Of a stretch of 64,000 bases of DNA, positions 35,801 through 45,459 are shown in pieces. A program made the translations under genes and the position numbers. Source of the DNA: Membranipora membranacea. Lineage: Eukaryota; Bryozoa; Gymnolaemata; Cheilostomatida; Membraniporidae. A model generated the notes under the pieces. It had not been told where the DNA came from, made no database searches, and was given only the letters and a program-made list of their open reading frames with translations. The stretch covers positions 12,383,493-12,447,492 of the forward strand of contig OU612071.1 in NCBI GenBank assembly GCA_914767715.1. Reading direction: 5' to 3'. Position 1 is the stretch's first letter, and each line of letters starts with the position of its first letter.

Positions 35801-38800
35801 AGTGCACTGACTACTGGGACTGTGTGTGCTCCGAACTGCCTACAAACTGAGAGCAAATTGGCGCAGACATTGCGTCCTCGCCCTCAAGACACAAAATATT
35901 TTGCCACCCATTCTTCGGAATGATGCCCGTAACTGAATCTTGCAATTTTAACCAACGTGTTTTTAACCAAGCTAAGATGTGAGGATAATACATAGACTTA
36001 ATAATAATCCTAGACAGGGCAATACATACAGATGAAGTGAGGCACTCAATTGTGGGCGACGTAACATCATTGGAAGGTGTAGTAGCATCGGTGTTATCAT
36101 TGATTAACTGTCTATAATCCAGGTTATTTGTTCATCACTCGATCGATTTCGGTCGCATTTTGAGTATGAAAATTGATTTGTAATCAGCAGCAACTTGTTA
36201 TCAACTTGATGTTATTTTTTCCTCAAACAATCTTTTCCCTAAAATTTGTATCAAACTGTTAATGATAAGCTGCTAAATCTATTGTAATTTTCAAACTCAA
36301 AATCCGATCAAAATTGATCGAGTTATCAACAAAAAACCCAATGTCGTTATGTTGCCCACAATTAGAACCCTCAGTGCCCCAGTGCCTCAATGCTGATGCT
36401 CCATATAGTGTCCTGTCTAGGTTTATTGTTAAGTCTTTGGCTAACCAACCATGACTGAGCTGTTCGATCATCAGACTGTGGTCATCTTGTGTCCTGGATA
36501 ACTTGGCTACTTGTTCGACTAAAGTCAAACTGCCAGATTGCTGATTAATGGATAAACCTTCAACAAATATAATAATCATTTGTAGTTTTTAATCATCCAG
36601 CTTAATTTATCAAAAATGGCCGCCAAACCTTCCTATATCACAATACTTCCTGTCCGCCTGAAAGTGAAAATGAAAAATTATGATAGAGCTCAGGTCTGTG
36701 GTGATTTGCTACGCGCCCGGGGCTTGCATCAATGTACTAAGGCTTATTCTCCAATACTGAAACTGTACATTATTAAATTAGTTGGCGTTGAAAATACCCT
36801 GTTGTCATGGATTTTGTGAACTGATTATTTACAGGATATGCAGCTCTCACCGATTTGTTGCAGCATCTGATAGTTTTCTTTTTGGGCTCTTGACAGGGAA
36901 GCAATTCGGGCATTTACCAGAACAGAGCTTCTATATGGCTCATTGATAGTGTCACCTTCAATAAATATGATAATTATTATAATCGTTACACCAAATCGAC
37001 CTACCCTAAGTAAATATTGAGCAGTAATTCTCCCATTAACGGACAACCTGAATAACCTGCAATATCCTCTATGATCACATTCATCTAACTTCCACGGTGC
37101 TGCAAGTTAAATTAACCCAAGATTTTGAGAACACATACGCTCACTGATATATATTCATACACTGATATATATTCATACACTGATATATATTCATACACTG
37201 ATATATATTCATGGATAAGAGGAACATACCTGGCCCTGAACAAGTGTATGGCTATTCATGTTTGATTTCTGGAAACAACTTCCCATCTTGATTACTCCAA
37301 AAGTTCAGTAATGCTACAGCCGACCCCTTGTAAAAATTTGTCAAGTAGCTTGCCTGAGTTTTCAAAAGTCGTTACTGGGACGTCAGTCAATGCATAACGA
37401 TAAAGCTGCCAGAATTTTGGCTACATTCAATTACTGACACAAAGTTATATACTGATGTAATTTCTCCACAAATGGCCATACTGTGTATTTGACCATTAAT
37501 CCATGAATTCATATCAATACATACGCTTCCTCGATAATGGCATTCTCACATCCGTGAATATGCCAACGTATAGTTAAAACATTGATACGACTTCATGGAT
37601 CAGTGGTACAACACATAGCGTGGCTATTTGTGGAGATACTCCATCAGTATAAAGCTTTGTGTCGGGATGTAAATAAAGCTATAAGTCTGGCAGCTTTTAC
37701 GCTTACAAACAACTTCAAAAACTCAGACAAGCTGCTTGACAAAAGTTTACAAGTGTCAGCTATTCTAGATATTGAATTTGTGATCCAATCAAAGAAATGC
37801 AGTCCATCAACCATACATGACTAGCCACATACCCTTGCTCAGGGCAAGGAGTTAAAGACTTTAACTCCTTGCTCAGGGTAAGATTTGTTCCGCTCATCAA
37901 TATAATATATATGTGAGTTTAAAGGATGGACAGTAACATGACACATATAAAGAGTGTTATGAATTAGCTGCCAGTGCGATAGGTTACTCATATACACTGC
38001 CTGCTTTTTTGTTTTCACTTGGTGGTGAAATGAAATTATTTGAATTGCTTTGAATTCAAATAATGTGCAGCCAAATCGAAAAAAAAAATTTTATGATACA
38101 ATAACCTTCATGTTTCCATAACTAGATCAGATGAGAATAACCCCAGAGAGGTCAAAAATTCACCATTTCGCACATGTAAGTAAAGTGCTATTGCTGTCAA
38201 ACCCTCTTCAGTTTGAATACCGTAAGGCCGCGTATTGTAGCCGCATGGTTAATGTCCATGAGTGGTAGAACTTAGTCAAGCATACCGCGGTTATAATAAG
38301 GGCATTGTTTCCAAAAGCTAGAGGCCGGTGGCTAATGAGTGAACATACATACTAACTCAGTTGTTACAAGCTAGCAGCAACGAATCTCTTACTTTTATTA
38401 ACCATATCCAACCTCAAAAAAGACATATAAAACTATTGAGCTCAATGTTTTGACCTTGTCAAGGTCACGCAGTCGTTTGCCTCGTTACAACTATATAAAA
38501 GTATCATCAAATTAGAAACGATCTGACAAATAATTAACCAATTGGCATTCTTCTTCTTCACCAGTCGATGCAACTTCTTATTAATATGGCAGACAGAAAT
38601 TTATTATAATGTTTTATTTTGAAGAAGTTCGTAGGACAGCTGTGGGCAGGTCTGTGCAGTGTGATGGGAGGACATAAGCATGTAACATAAAGTGTGCGCA
38701 TTTCTTGATCATCTTCTTTGATCTGATACTTGGTGCAAACTATCTTCACTCAAGGCGTGCTTCGTATTTACACCCCAAGGATATTTGATGATCTTTAGAC

Positions 38801-39201
38801 CATGATTGTGACCAACCTTACCTAGGTCGCCATTATAATGCCCATACAAGTCTGTTTATTGTGTAGTGTAATATTGTATTCTTGTACTCAAGATGGCCAT
38901 TGATGGTAGACTAACCAAGATGGCTGACAATAACATGTGACTTGGGAGTTGTCTCCATGAGATCAAAGACAACACAACTCTTAACTATATAACACTTACC
39001 TAGGTCATCAACGTCAGCTTTTTGATTCACAGTTCCCTCTATTTTTCTCATCTCAACTTTGAGCTCTTCCAACTGTGTGAGTAGAAGCGCGTAGCACGCT
39101 CCCCCCAAGATGAACCCAGATACAAGGAGCGTTGTTAATCCAATGAGCAACAGCTGAGTCTTGTTGTTGAGAGAGATTTCTCGACCACTTCTGAGCACCA
39201 T
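26827..39201 (-). CDS. Gene B: type II membrane protein with very long coiled-coil stalk and CUB-like domain (7 exons)
   Basis: Exons in order: 39201-39000, 36955-36851, 36557-36456, 35062-34958, 31500-29575, 28184-27997, 27126-26827; 2928 bases, 975 residues. All borders are AG/GT; the donor of exon 3 is poor (GTCATG; an alternative six bases further on gives GTTGGT, also in frame). Residues 1-19 are a basic tail, about 20-42 a membrane anchor (LIGLTTLLVSGFILGGACYA), 68-171 three helical modules, 172-813 the stalk with five near-identical 50-residue repeats, 814-975 the CUB-like domain with CEKDFVEFG, RHCGTG and GFMIEFNFEL. The open frame continues past the donor at 29,574 to a stop at 29,540, which I treat as intron. 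It is a paralogue of genes A and C, with a stalk exon of 642 codons versus 397 and 361. The extracellular recognition role is inferred. Confidence 0.75.
29086..29340 (+). pseudogene. Possible reverse transcriptase fragment
   Basis: An 84-codon frame contains SYVDDTILLGTSGSTLKHIN. YVDD followed by hydrophobics is the RT catalytic box, and the spacing to the following helix is plausible. Nothing else of an RT is visible in any frame around it, so this is either a small remnant in a gene B intron or chance. Confidence 0.25.
29700..30445 (-). repeat. Five 150 bp repeats in the gene B stalk
   Basis: Units of exactly 50 codons follow the order EINEQTAMLELMNES, ATAERNSLYAQLQNLDK, TTTAFDETARNIS. Units two to four differ at only a few bases, so they were duplicated or homogenised recently, while the outer units are more diverged. 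Each unit carries two sequons (NES, NIS). Repeat number is likely to vary between alleles. Confidence 0.88.
31946..32588. mobile_element. Fold-back element in a gene B intron
   Basis: Long imperfect inverted repeats: GTGGCAGCCT...ACGATTTTGG...CATGCTGA at 31,947-32,070 reappears inverted at 32,515-32,587. The middle has no coding potential. Confidence 0.5.
32650..32780. mobile_element. Small palindromic element
   Basis: AATGTGCTTGAGTTC and GAACTCAAGCACATT form a 15 bp perfect stem, with CACCGTAG / CTACGGTG continuing the pairing outward. Confidence 0.55.
33731..34152. repeat. 420 bp near-perfect palindrome at the window centre
   Basis: Two arms of about 205 bp are inverted copies with only scattered differences. 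They include GACCTATGAACTTTGACC, GTGTACAAACGGTGGATGG and AATTTGAAAATTAAGATG, with a spacer of a few bases near 33,940. Most likely a fold-back transposon in the long gene B intron; it sits almost exactly midway between the two big arms. Confidence 0.85.
34557..34760. mobile_element. Degenerate GGGGGGTCTTTCAATTA-family MITE
   Basis: Ends AGGGGGTATTTCAATTGTAA and TTCTAATTGAAAGACCTTCC, with GCTCACTCA inside. It lies 200 bp from gene B exon 4. Confidence 0.7.
35203..35352. mobile_element. Small fold-back element
   Basis: GTCACTGAC...TTGCCTGCATTCCGAGTTGC is followed by its inverted copy GCAACTCGAAATGCAGGCAA...GTGACTGAC. The central ACCAGTGGA motif recurs near 21,810, 42,080 and 45,240. Confidence 0.6.
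35527..35920 (+). mobile_element. tRNA-derived SINE split by an insertion
   Basis: The head (GGAGGTGGCGCAGCTGG) and tail match the SINE at 1,345-1,562, but about 200 bp are inserted in the tRNA-like part after GCAAGCAAGTG. The insert contains GTAGACCTCCGG and TTGCCCGCCGTTGCC and is unlike the SINE; it is probably another short repeat. Confidence 0.65.
37142..37212. repeat. Four 18 bp tandem repeats
   Basis: The unit ACTGATATATATTCATAC is repeated four times with no change, next to gene B exon 2. It is a minisatellite likely to vary in length. Confidence 0.9.
37220..38992. other. Intron 1 of gene B
   Basis: About 1.8 kb with no exon I can support. Confidence 0.5.
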
Positions 39202-39350
39202 CTTTCAACAGCTCACGTGTTGACCAGAACGAGTTTTATTGTTGGATTCTCTCCATGACAACTGAATAAAAGTGCATGCAGCCTTTTGTTAACTATTCAC
39301 AAAATCTAGTTAATGCTGGTACCATTGTCTAAATGATATCAAAGTGCACC

Positions 39351-39602
39351 CATACTTGCCAAATATTTTAAAGTCATCAGTGGATTTAAAATTAACAGCA
39401 ATACTACACCGCATCGATGTGCTTCTAGGGTGCGCAACGACCTTACCAGTAAGTAATCATCAAGTGCTTGGATAGTAACTAAAGAATTGCGATAGGGCTA
39501 TTTTCTCTCAAATCTGGGTGAAATAGTGAGAATTACAAAAAGTGGAAAGTGGGTGTGAAAATCTGAAGGGTCCCATCTAAAGAGGTAGACTTGGCAAGTA
39601 TG
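39351..39602. mobile_element. hAT-like MITE upstream of gene B
   Basis: Perfect 12 bp inverted ends (CATACTTGCCAA / TTGGCAAGTATG), 252 bp, flanked by AGTGCACC and ATTGCACC (7 of 8 bases equal). An 8 bp duplication with CA...TG ends fits hAT. A relative is nested at 49,548-50,274. It lies 150 bp upstream of the gene B start codon and so may affect its promoter. Confidence 0.75.
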
Positions 39603-39734
39603 ATTGCACCTAGTACACATTGCTTTCTATTTTCTCAGTCAGAAATATTTTGTTTAGTTAGTGTGTGTTCAAGTGTAAATGAATTCTAGATTGGATTAAC
39701 CTCATATAGCGCTGATCTATTGATTTTATTGCAG

Positions 39735-39826
39735 ACGCGATTTCCATCTTTACAACAAATCAAGGAACTCTGTGCAACGGTCAATCTCAGATTATTGAAA
39801 TGAACCAATATGAGCTTCAAACTTAA
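39735..39826 (+). other. Exon-like segment of unknown origin
   Basis: After TATTGCAG a frame reads DAISIFTTNQGTLCNGQSQI and ends in TAA at 39,824-39,826. No upstream exons were found, so this may be chance. Confidence 0.2.
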
Positions 39827-40464
39827 AGAGGGATACAGGCCAGGAGGAGTTGATTAACAAATGCTCTTAAATGACACAATGGACCGATGACTCCAGCGTA
39901 TTAAAATGTGCTGACTGAAATGGTGTACCCAGGTGTAGCAATCTTTGTCAGCAACAGTAAGGCAGCATAATATCCCAAATCAGCAGAGCTGAAGACTATG
40001 ATTGGGTTTTAATACAATATTATGTGATTATATCATTTCTTTAGTTGTCAGCATAGAGTTATTATATAATAACTCTACAGTTGTCAGCATTAGCACAACT
40101 ATTCCCTCGCCGGGGGGGGGGGGGGGGCGTCGGGGCAAAAAGTCTGGTGGGCTCAGACTACACTACTGTATATCTCAAAACACTATGCCGTACTTTACCA
40201 TTGAATGAAATTAAGCAAATCTCATGCATCTGAGTTAAAATATTTTGCAATTGTCAATCAGACAGCATTTCAAAGCCAAATCCAATTTAATGCAAGTGGC
40301 AGAACTTCTGTACAAAGTATGTGCAGTCAAGTGAAGTCATGATAATGACGTCTCTTGCTGAAAAGTTCAGGAGCCTTTGAACTCACTCTCAGAGTGTAAC
40401 AAAACAAATAGATTTCAACATTAAAAAGACAATCTGAACCTGGCTACCATAATTATACATTGAA
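39827..40464. other. Gap with a poly-G run
   Basis: A run of 16 G (40,112-40,127) interrupts otherwise AT-rich sequence. No gene is seen. Confidence 0.5.
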
Positions 40465-41789
40465 ACTTTCTCAGCAAACTCTCTCCCAATCCTGCAGTCT
40501 GTCTTAATCTTGTGCCTCAGCTAATAAAATACTTGAGTACAATACTATTTAGAATGAAGATATGACAGGAAGGGGTGAAGTGGTAATTCGATTAAAAGAA
40601 GTGTTTTCTTATTGCATACCACATCGGCAAAAGAATATGCTAGTTGCTTCTTTCAAATGACTGTCAGGTACAAAAACTATGATCTAGGTTTGGTCTGGCC
40701 AAAGCTGACAAGGTCTGTCCGGATATCCGATTTGAGTCACACAAGAACAACACACTAGTCCGGGTTAATTTTCTCTGTACTCATAAATACTACATAAGTT
40801 CCTCATCGTCAGTTTAAGTCCTCTGCCTCTTTTGGCTAACATTTTTCAAATATTTCTCACTTGGAAGATTCGTAATTTCATCAAGCAGTAAATGATTTTG
40901 ATTTAGGACCTGAAGTAGTTTTCGTCCCCTCAGCATGACTGATCAGATAATGTTTTGGGCACTTATCAATTGAAGGACCTCACTGTCATCTAACCCACAA
41001 ATTGAACAAACAACAATTCTAGTTGGTTTGCAGCCACACAACACTGGCCCTGATGTGACAGGTTTGACCGGTTTGTCTGCGGCATCTAACAGGAACGGAG
41101 TACCCTCAATCTCTCCCCATGTTATCATCGGCGACTCTGAGCCCGCTGCGTCAGGGTTCCTTGTAGGGGTGGATACAAAATCATAACCCCCTACCCGAGG
41201 AGTTTTGGGGTCCAATCAACTCTACCAAGGAAAGTAAAAAAAAATGAAGTCAGTCTTAGTTTAGATCTGAGTATATCCAATGTTTAATTTGCTTTCTTAT
41301 TATTAGGGACCCGATGTGCGTTCCATTGTAGGAGATGATATAAATGTCACATTCCTTACAGCTAAGTCTCAAATGATGCGCACCGACTTACATTCGGGTA
41401 AATTTTAGTGAGAAGGATCGGCCAGTCGACTTTCACAATTTATTCATATATAGAAAAACACTAAAGTACCAATCATAAACCATCATCTAACCGAAACTAT
41501 GGATCTCTGCAACAAATACAAAAATATAGATTACAATCCCTACATACCAGGTAGACCCTTGAAGAACTTCGAGTTCTGGCTGCTTGATGCTGCTGGATCT
41601 TCAAATGGGTTCTCATTAAGTTGACTAGCAGTGGGATTTATGACCTTGACCTTACTGGCTAACTCAATCTTCTCCTCAGCTGTTAGCTCCGCCCCTGCTA
41701 CATTATACCTGTGATGGAGCAGTAAGGTATATAAAATCGTTAAGATATTTCCAATATTCTGACACATAAGGTTAAATTCAAGGTTCCCA

Positions 41790-43270
41790 AATCTCAATAG
41801 CAAACTCGCAGACAGTTTGTGAAACTAGGGGTACTGTTGTTCTGCTATTGATATTAATTATTCGGTCTTGTAAACAAAAATGCAATAATCATCTTAATAA
41901 CAAATGATTTCTCTATTATGGAGTTATTACCTCAATATCAATGGCGTGACAACCCCTATTTTTAAATTTGTGATTGGTATCTTCTGGGAGTTGGTCATTA
42001 TATAATAACTTTATGGAGTTGGTAGACCAAATTTGGTCAATTTTCCTACTATTGGAGTTGCTCCCACTCCACTGGTCGTGTTCATCACAATTATTGGTGG
42101 GCGTGGGGCAAAGTCTAAGGCGTTCAGACTAATGGTGAGCCTAAAGTGGCTTCTTACATCAGGTCAAAATGTGTGTTTTTTGAATTTGATGATTTGATGT
42201 GAAATTTCAAGCGACGATTCAAAACAAATTGAGCCAAAATTGAGGCTATGTTCCTCTGAATTATCCTCTAAATGGCACAATAACCATCTTTGAGCAGTAA
42301 TGCTGATGTATCAAGAATACCACATATCATCAAAGGCAAATGTATGTGGCGTCGATTTAACTGACGTCAAACATGCATGCGCGCTAACCGATTGAGTCCA
42401 GATCAATATTTCTCTGTGCTAATAAATACTAGAGGGGATCCTCATCGTAAGTTTAGGGCAGTTTTTTATTGAAGGACCTCACTGTCATTTAACCCGAAAA
42501 TTGAAAAAACAACAATGCTAGTTGGTTTGCAGCCACATTACAGTACCTTAAACACTGGCCCTGGTGTGACAGGTTTGATCAGTTTGTCACCGGCATCTCA
42601 CAAGAATGGAGTACCTTCAATCTCTCCCCATGTTATCATCGGTGTTGGGATGGATACAAAATCGTAACCCCGTATGCGAGGAGATTGGGGTCCAATCTCC
42701 TCGCATATATCATCTACCTAGAAAAGTAAAAAATAATGGAGTAAAATCCGTCTTAGTTTAGATCTGAGCATATCCAATGTTTAATTTGCTTTCTCATTAT
42801 GAGGGACCCAATGTGTTCCATTGTAGTAGAGAATATAAATGTCAAATTCCCTACAGCTTAGTCTCAAATGATGCGCACTGAATTACATTTGGGTAAATTT
42901 TAGTAAGAAGGATCGGCCAGTCGACTTCATGTTTTATTCATATATAGAAAAACACTAAAAGTACCAATCATAAACCATCATCTAACTGATACTATGGATC
43001 TCTGCAACAAATACAAAAATATAGACTACAATCCCTACATACCAGGTAGTCCCTTGAAGAACTTCGTGTTCTGGCTGCTTGATGCCGCTGGATCTTTGAA
43101 TGGATTCTCATTAAGCCGAGTAGCAGTGGGATTTATGACCTTGACTTTACTGGCTAACTCGATCTTCTCCTCAGCTGTTAGCTCCGTCCCTGCTACATTA
43201 TGCCTGCGATGGAGCGGTAAGGTATATAAAATTGATAAGATATTTCACAGATTTTGACATATAAGGTTAA
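41790..43270 (-). repeat. Tandem duplication of two ESS2 exons
   Basis: The exon pair at 43,203/42,717 is repeated at 41,708/41,218. The block between the pairs (41,815-42,400) is a copy of the region upstream of the gene (about 44,975-45,430), so the duplicated unit has an internal deletion, with the junction at about 41,790 (CCCAAATCTCAATAGC). It is absent from the left arm. Confidence 0.7.
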
Positions 43271-43904
43271 ATTCAAGGTTCCCAAACATGTCTGAGAGTG
43301 TGCCACAGAATCCATGTATATCACATGAATTCACCACCTTAATATTCAAAGCAACATTAATGTCGACACGATCATTGAAAGAGGCATATTCCATTTAGCA
43401 AATGACCTTGACATATACCCAAAATAGACACAAGCATTGTATATCACCATGGTTACAATAAAAATAAAGCAGTCATCCAGATTTTAGAGAGTAACTTGAG
43501 AAAGTTGTTCTAAGTTTGAATCTAAGTATTGCACTAACCATCTATATTAGCCTCTATCTACATCTACATTCTCCCTGATCTACATAGGCTTAAAAAAACA
43601 ACATCATTCATGTCAGTAAGTCTCACATGATAGCATTAGCTGTTACATAAGTCCATGTCTGTAGTTTAGTTGGGTTTCCCTTCGATAGCTGCCTGCTCTT
43701 CGATACTTGCTAAAGTTAACTGTACATCTTCTAACTATAAAAACATATAACAAGATTAGGACTCAGAGTATAGACATGTGGATTGTGTGTACAGACGCTC
43801 TTTGTCTTGGTATGACTGTGAGACGTTGAGACAAGTGGCGTTTCCAGTAAATCAGACTATTTTATATGTTTGAATCATATGATTCAAATACACAAACTGG
43901 TATT

Positions 43905-44237
43905 CACTATGTTTCCATGTGTCGATTTTGTGGTTCACTCCAGTTCACTCCAGTGGATTCTAACCATTCCCATGATGGGAAAAACATGAAAAGAATCTGC
44001 CGCGGCGGGACTTGGACCCGGCCTCCCGCGTGTAATCCCTTTGAAGACATTGTGTGCAAGCGCGCTAACCATTCAGCCACCAGCCACGCCGCCAATTAGG
44101 ATATAGGTTGAACAAACACGGTATGGATATTCGCGTTCAAAAAGTTATTCGTCACAATCGGAATTTCAATTTAATGCCGTTTCCATGGGGCGATTACTCC
44201 CGAAATCCTTACAAAATTGACACATGGAAACATAGTG
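43905..44237. mobile_element. CACTA-type MITE carrying a tRNA-like sequence
   Basis: 333 bp with 27 bp terminal inverted repeats starting CACTATGTTTCCATGTGTC (one mismatch), flanked by ATT at 43,902-43,904 and 44,238-44,240. The left arm has the empty site with one ATT. CACTA ends with a 3 bp duplication fit the CACTA/EnSpm superfamily. A tRNA-like stretch with A and B boxes lies inside. Confidence 0.85.
43990..44093 (-). other. tRNA-like sequence inside the CACTA-type MITE
   Basis: The minus strand reads TGGCTGAATGG (A box) and GGTCCAAGTCC (B box) with a long variable region, as in Ser/Leu-type tRNAs. Acceptor-stem pairing is poor, so it is probably not a functional tRNA gene. Confidence 0.5.
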
Positions 44238-44324
44238 ATTTAAAATTATAAATCTATAGCTACGACCTTAGAAGGATGTACAAATACCTGAGTGAGTTAA
44301 CAATTTTACTACATGACATTATGT

Positions 44325-44875
44325 AATATTTTGTTAGTCGGCATTACTGGCCTGTGCAGGCTGTCATCGGTGGGGAGGTAGGGACAACCTGCCCAGACTA
44401 CAGTATTCGATGACTTAGCAGGTAAGCATTTATTGATATAGCAAGTGCCACTACTAATTATCGGCTATGGCAAAACATCGGATGACTGGAGATAAGTCTT
44501 TTAATTTTGTTAATTTGGATATAACGTACCACTCGATGAGTTAACATTAGAACTGGCTGATCTTCTTTTAACTTTAGCACCTTCAAGGAAGCCGACATTA
44601 TGTAATAGTTTTGTTAGTCGGCATTACTGGCCTAGGCAGGCTGTCATCGGTGGGAAGGTGGGGAGGTGGAGACAGCCAGCGGAGACCACAGTTTTCAATG
44701 ACTTAGCAAGCAAGTATTTATTGATATCGCAAGGGGTACTACAAATTATCTGCTATGACACAACATCAACTGACTGGAGATAAGTCTTTTAATTCTGTTA
44801 ATTTGGATATAACATACCACTCGATGAGTTAACATTAGAACTTGCTGATGTAATTTTAACTTTATCACCTTCAAG
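44325..44875 (+). repeat. Right-arm tandem duplication of a ~270 bp block
   Basis: The block from GTTAGTCGGCATTACTGGCC to CTTCAAGGAAG occurs twice (about 44,330-44,590 and 44,600-44,880) with some divergence. The left arm has one copy (22,135-22,395). Confidence 0.8.
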
Positions 44876-45459
44876 GAAGCTCACTGCTCGTTGTGTTTGG
44901 TGTCTCAAAGTCAAGACTAGCTGGTGTGGTCTCTGAAATGTGAGAAAACATTGGAGAAATCTCAATAGCAAACTTGCAGACAATTTGTGAAGCTAGGGGT
45001 ACTGTTGTTCTGCTATTTAATTGATTATTCGGTCTGGTTAACAAAATGCATTAATGATCTTGATATCAAATGATTTCTCTATTTTAGAGTTATTACCTTA
45101 ATATTAATGAAGTGACAACCCCTATATTTGAAATGGGTGATTGGTATCTTCTGGGAGTTGGTCATTATATAATAACTTTATGGGAGTCGGTAGAGAAATT
45201 TTGTCAATTTGCATACTTTTGGAGTTGCTCCCACTCCACTGGTAGCGTTCGTCACAATCATTAGTTTATAATAATATATAGTGAGCCGAAAGTGGCCGTT
45301 TACGTGTCAGGTCAAAATGTGTGTGATTTTTGAAATTTTGAGCCAAAATTGTTGCAAGGTTCCTATGAAATGTCCTGTAAAATGCACAATAACCATCTTT
45401 CAGCAGTATAGCTAATGTATCAAAATCACACATACCAGATGTGTGTGGCGTCAATTGAA

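Larger units (their letters stand above)
40465..44932 (-). pseudogene. ESS2 (DGCR14) homologue, right copy, partly duplicated and decayed
   Basis: Exon pieces in order: 44,932-~44,886 (TPASLDFETPNT); 43,734-43,680 (QLTLASIEEQAAIE, donor damaged to GGAAAC); 43,203-43,043 (ELTAEEKIELASKVKVINP, intact); 42,717-42,547 (stop TGA after EGTPFL); then a second set 41,708-41,548 (intact) and about 41,218-41,043 (SPMITWGEIEGTPFLLDA, acceptor AG and donor both lost); and a fragment of the next exon at 40,520-40,465. The two last ESS2 exons are absent. Similarity to ESS2 is clear around TPRVGGYDFVSTPT and MITWGEIEGTP. No full-length product seems possible. Confidence 0.7.
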
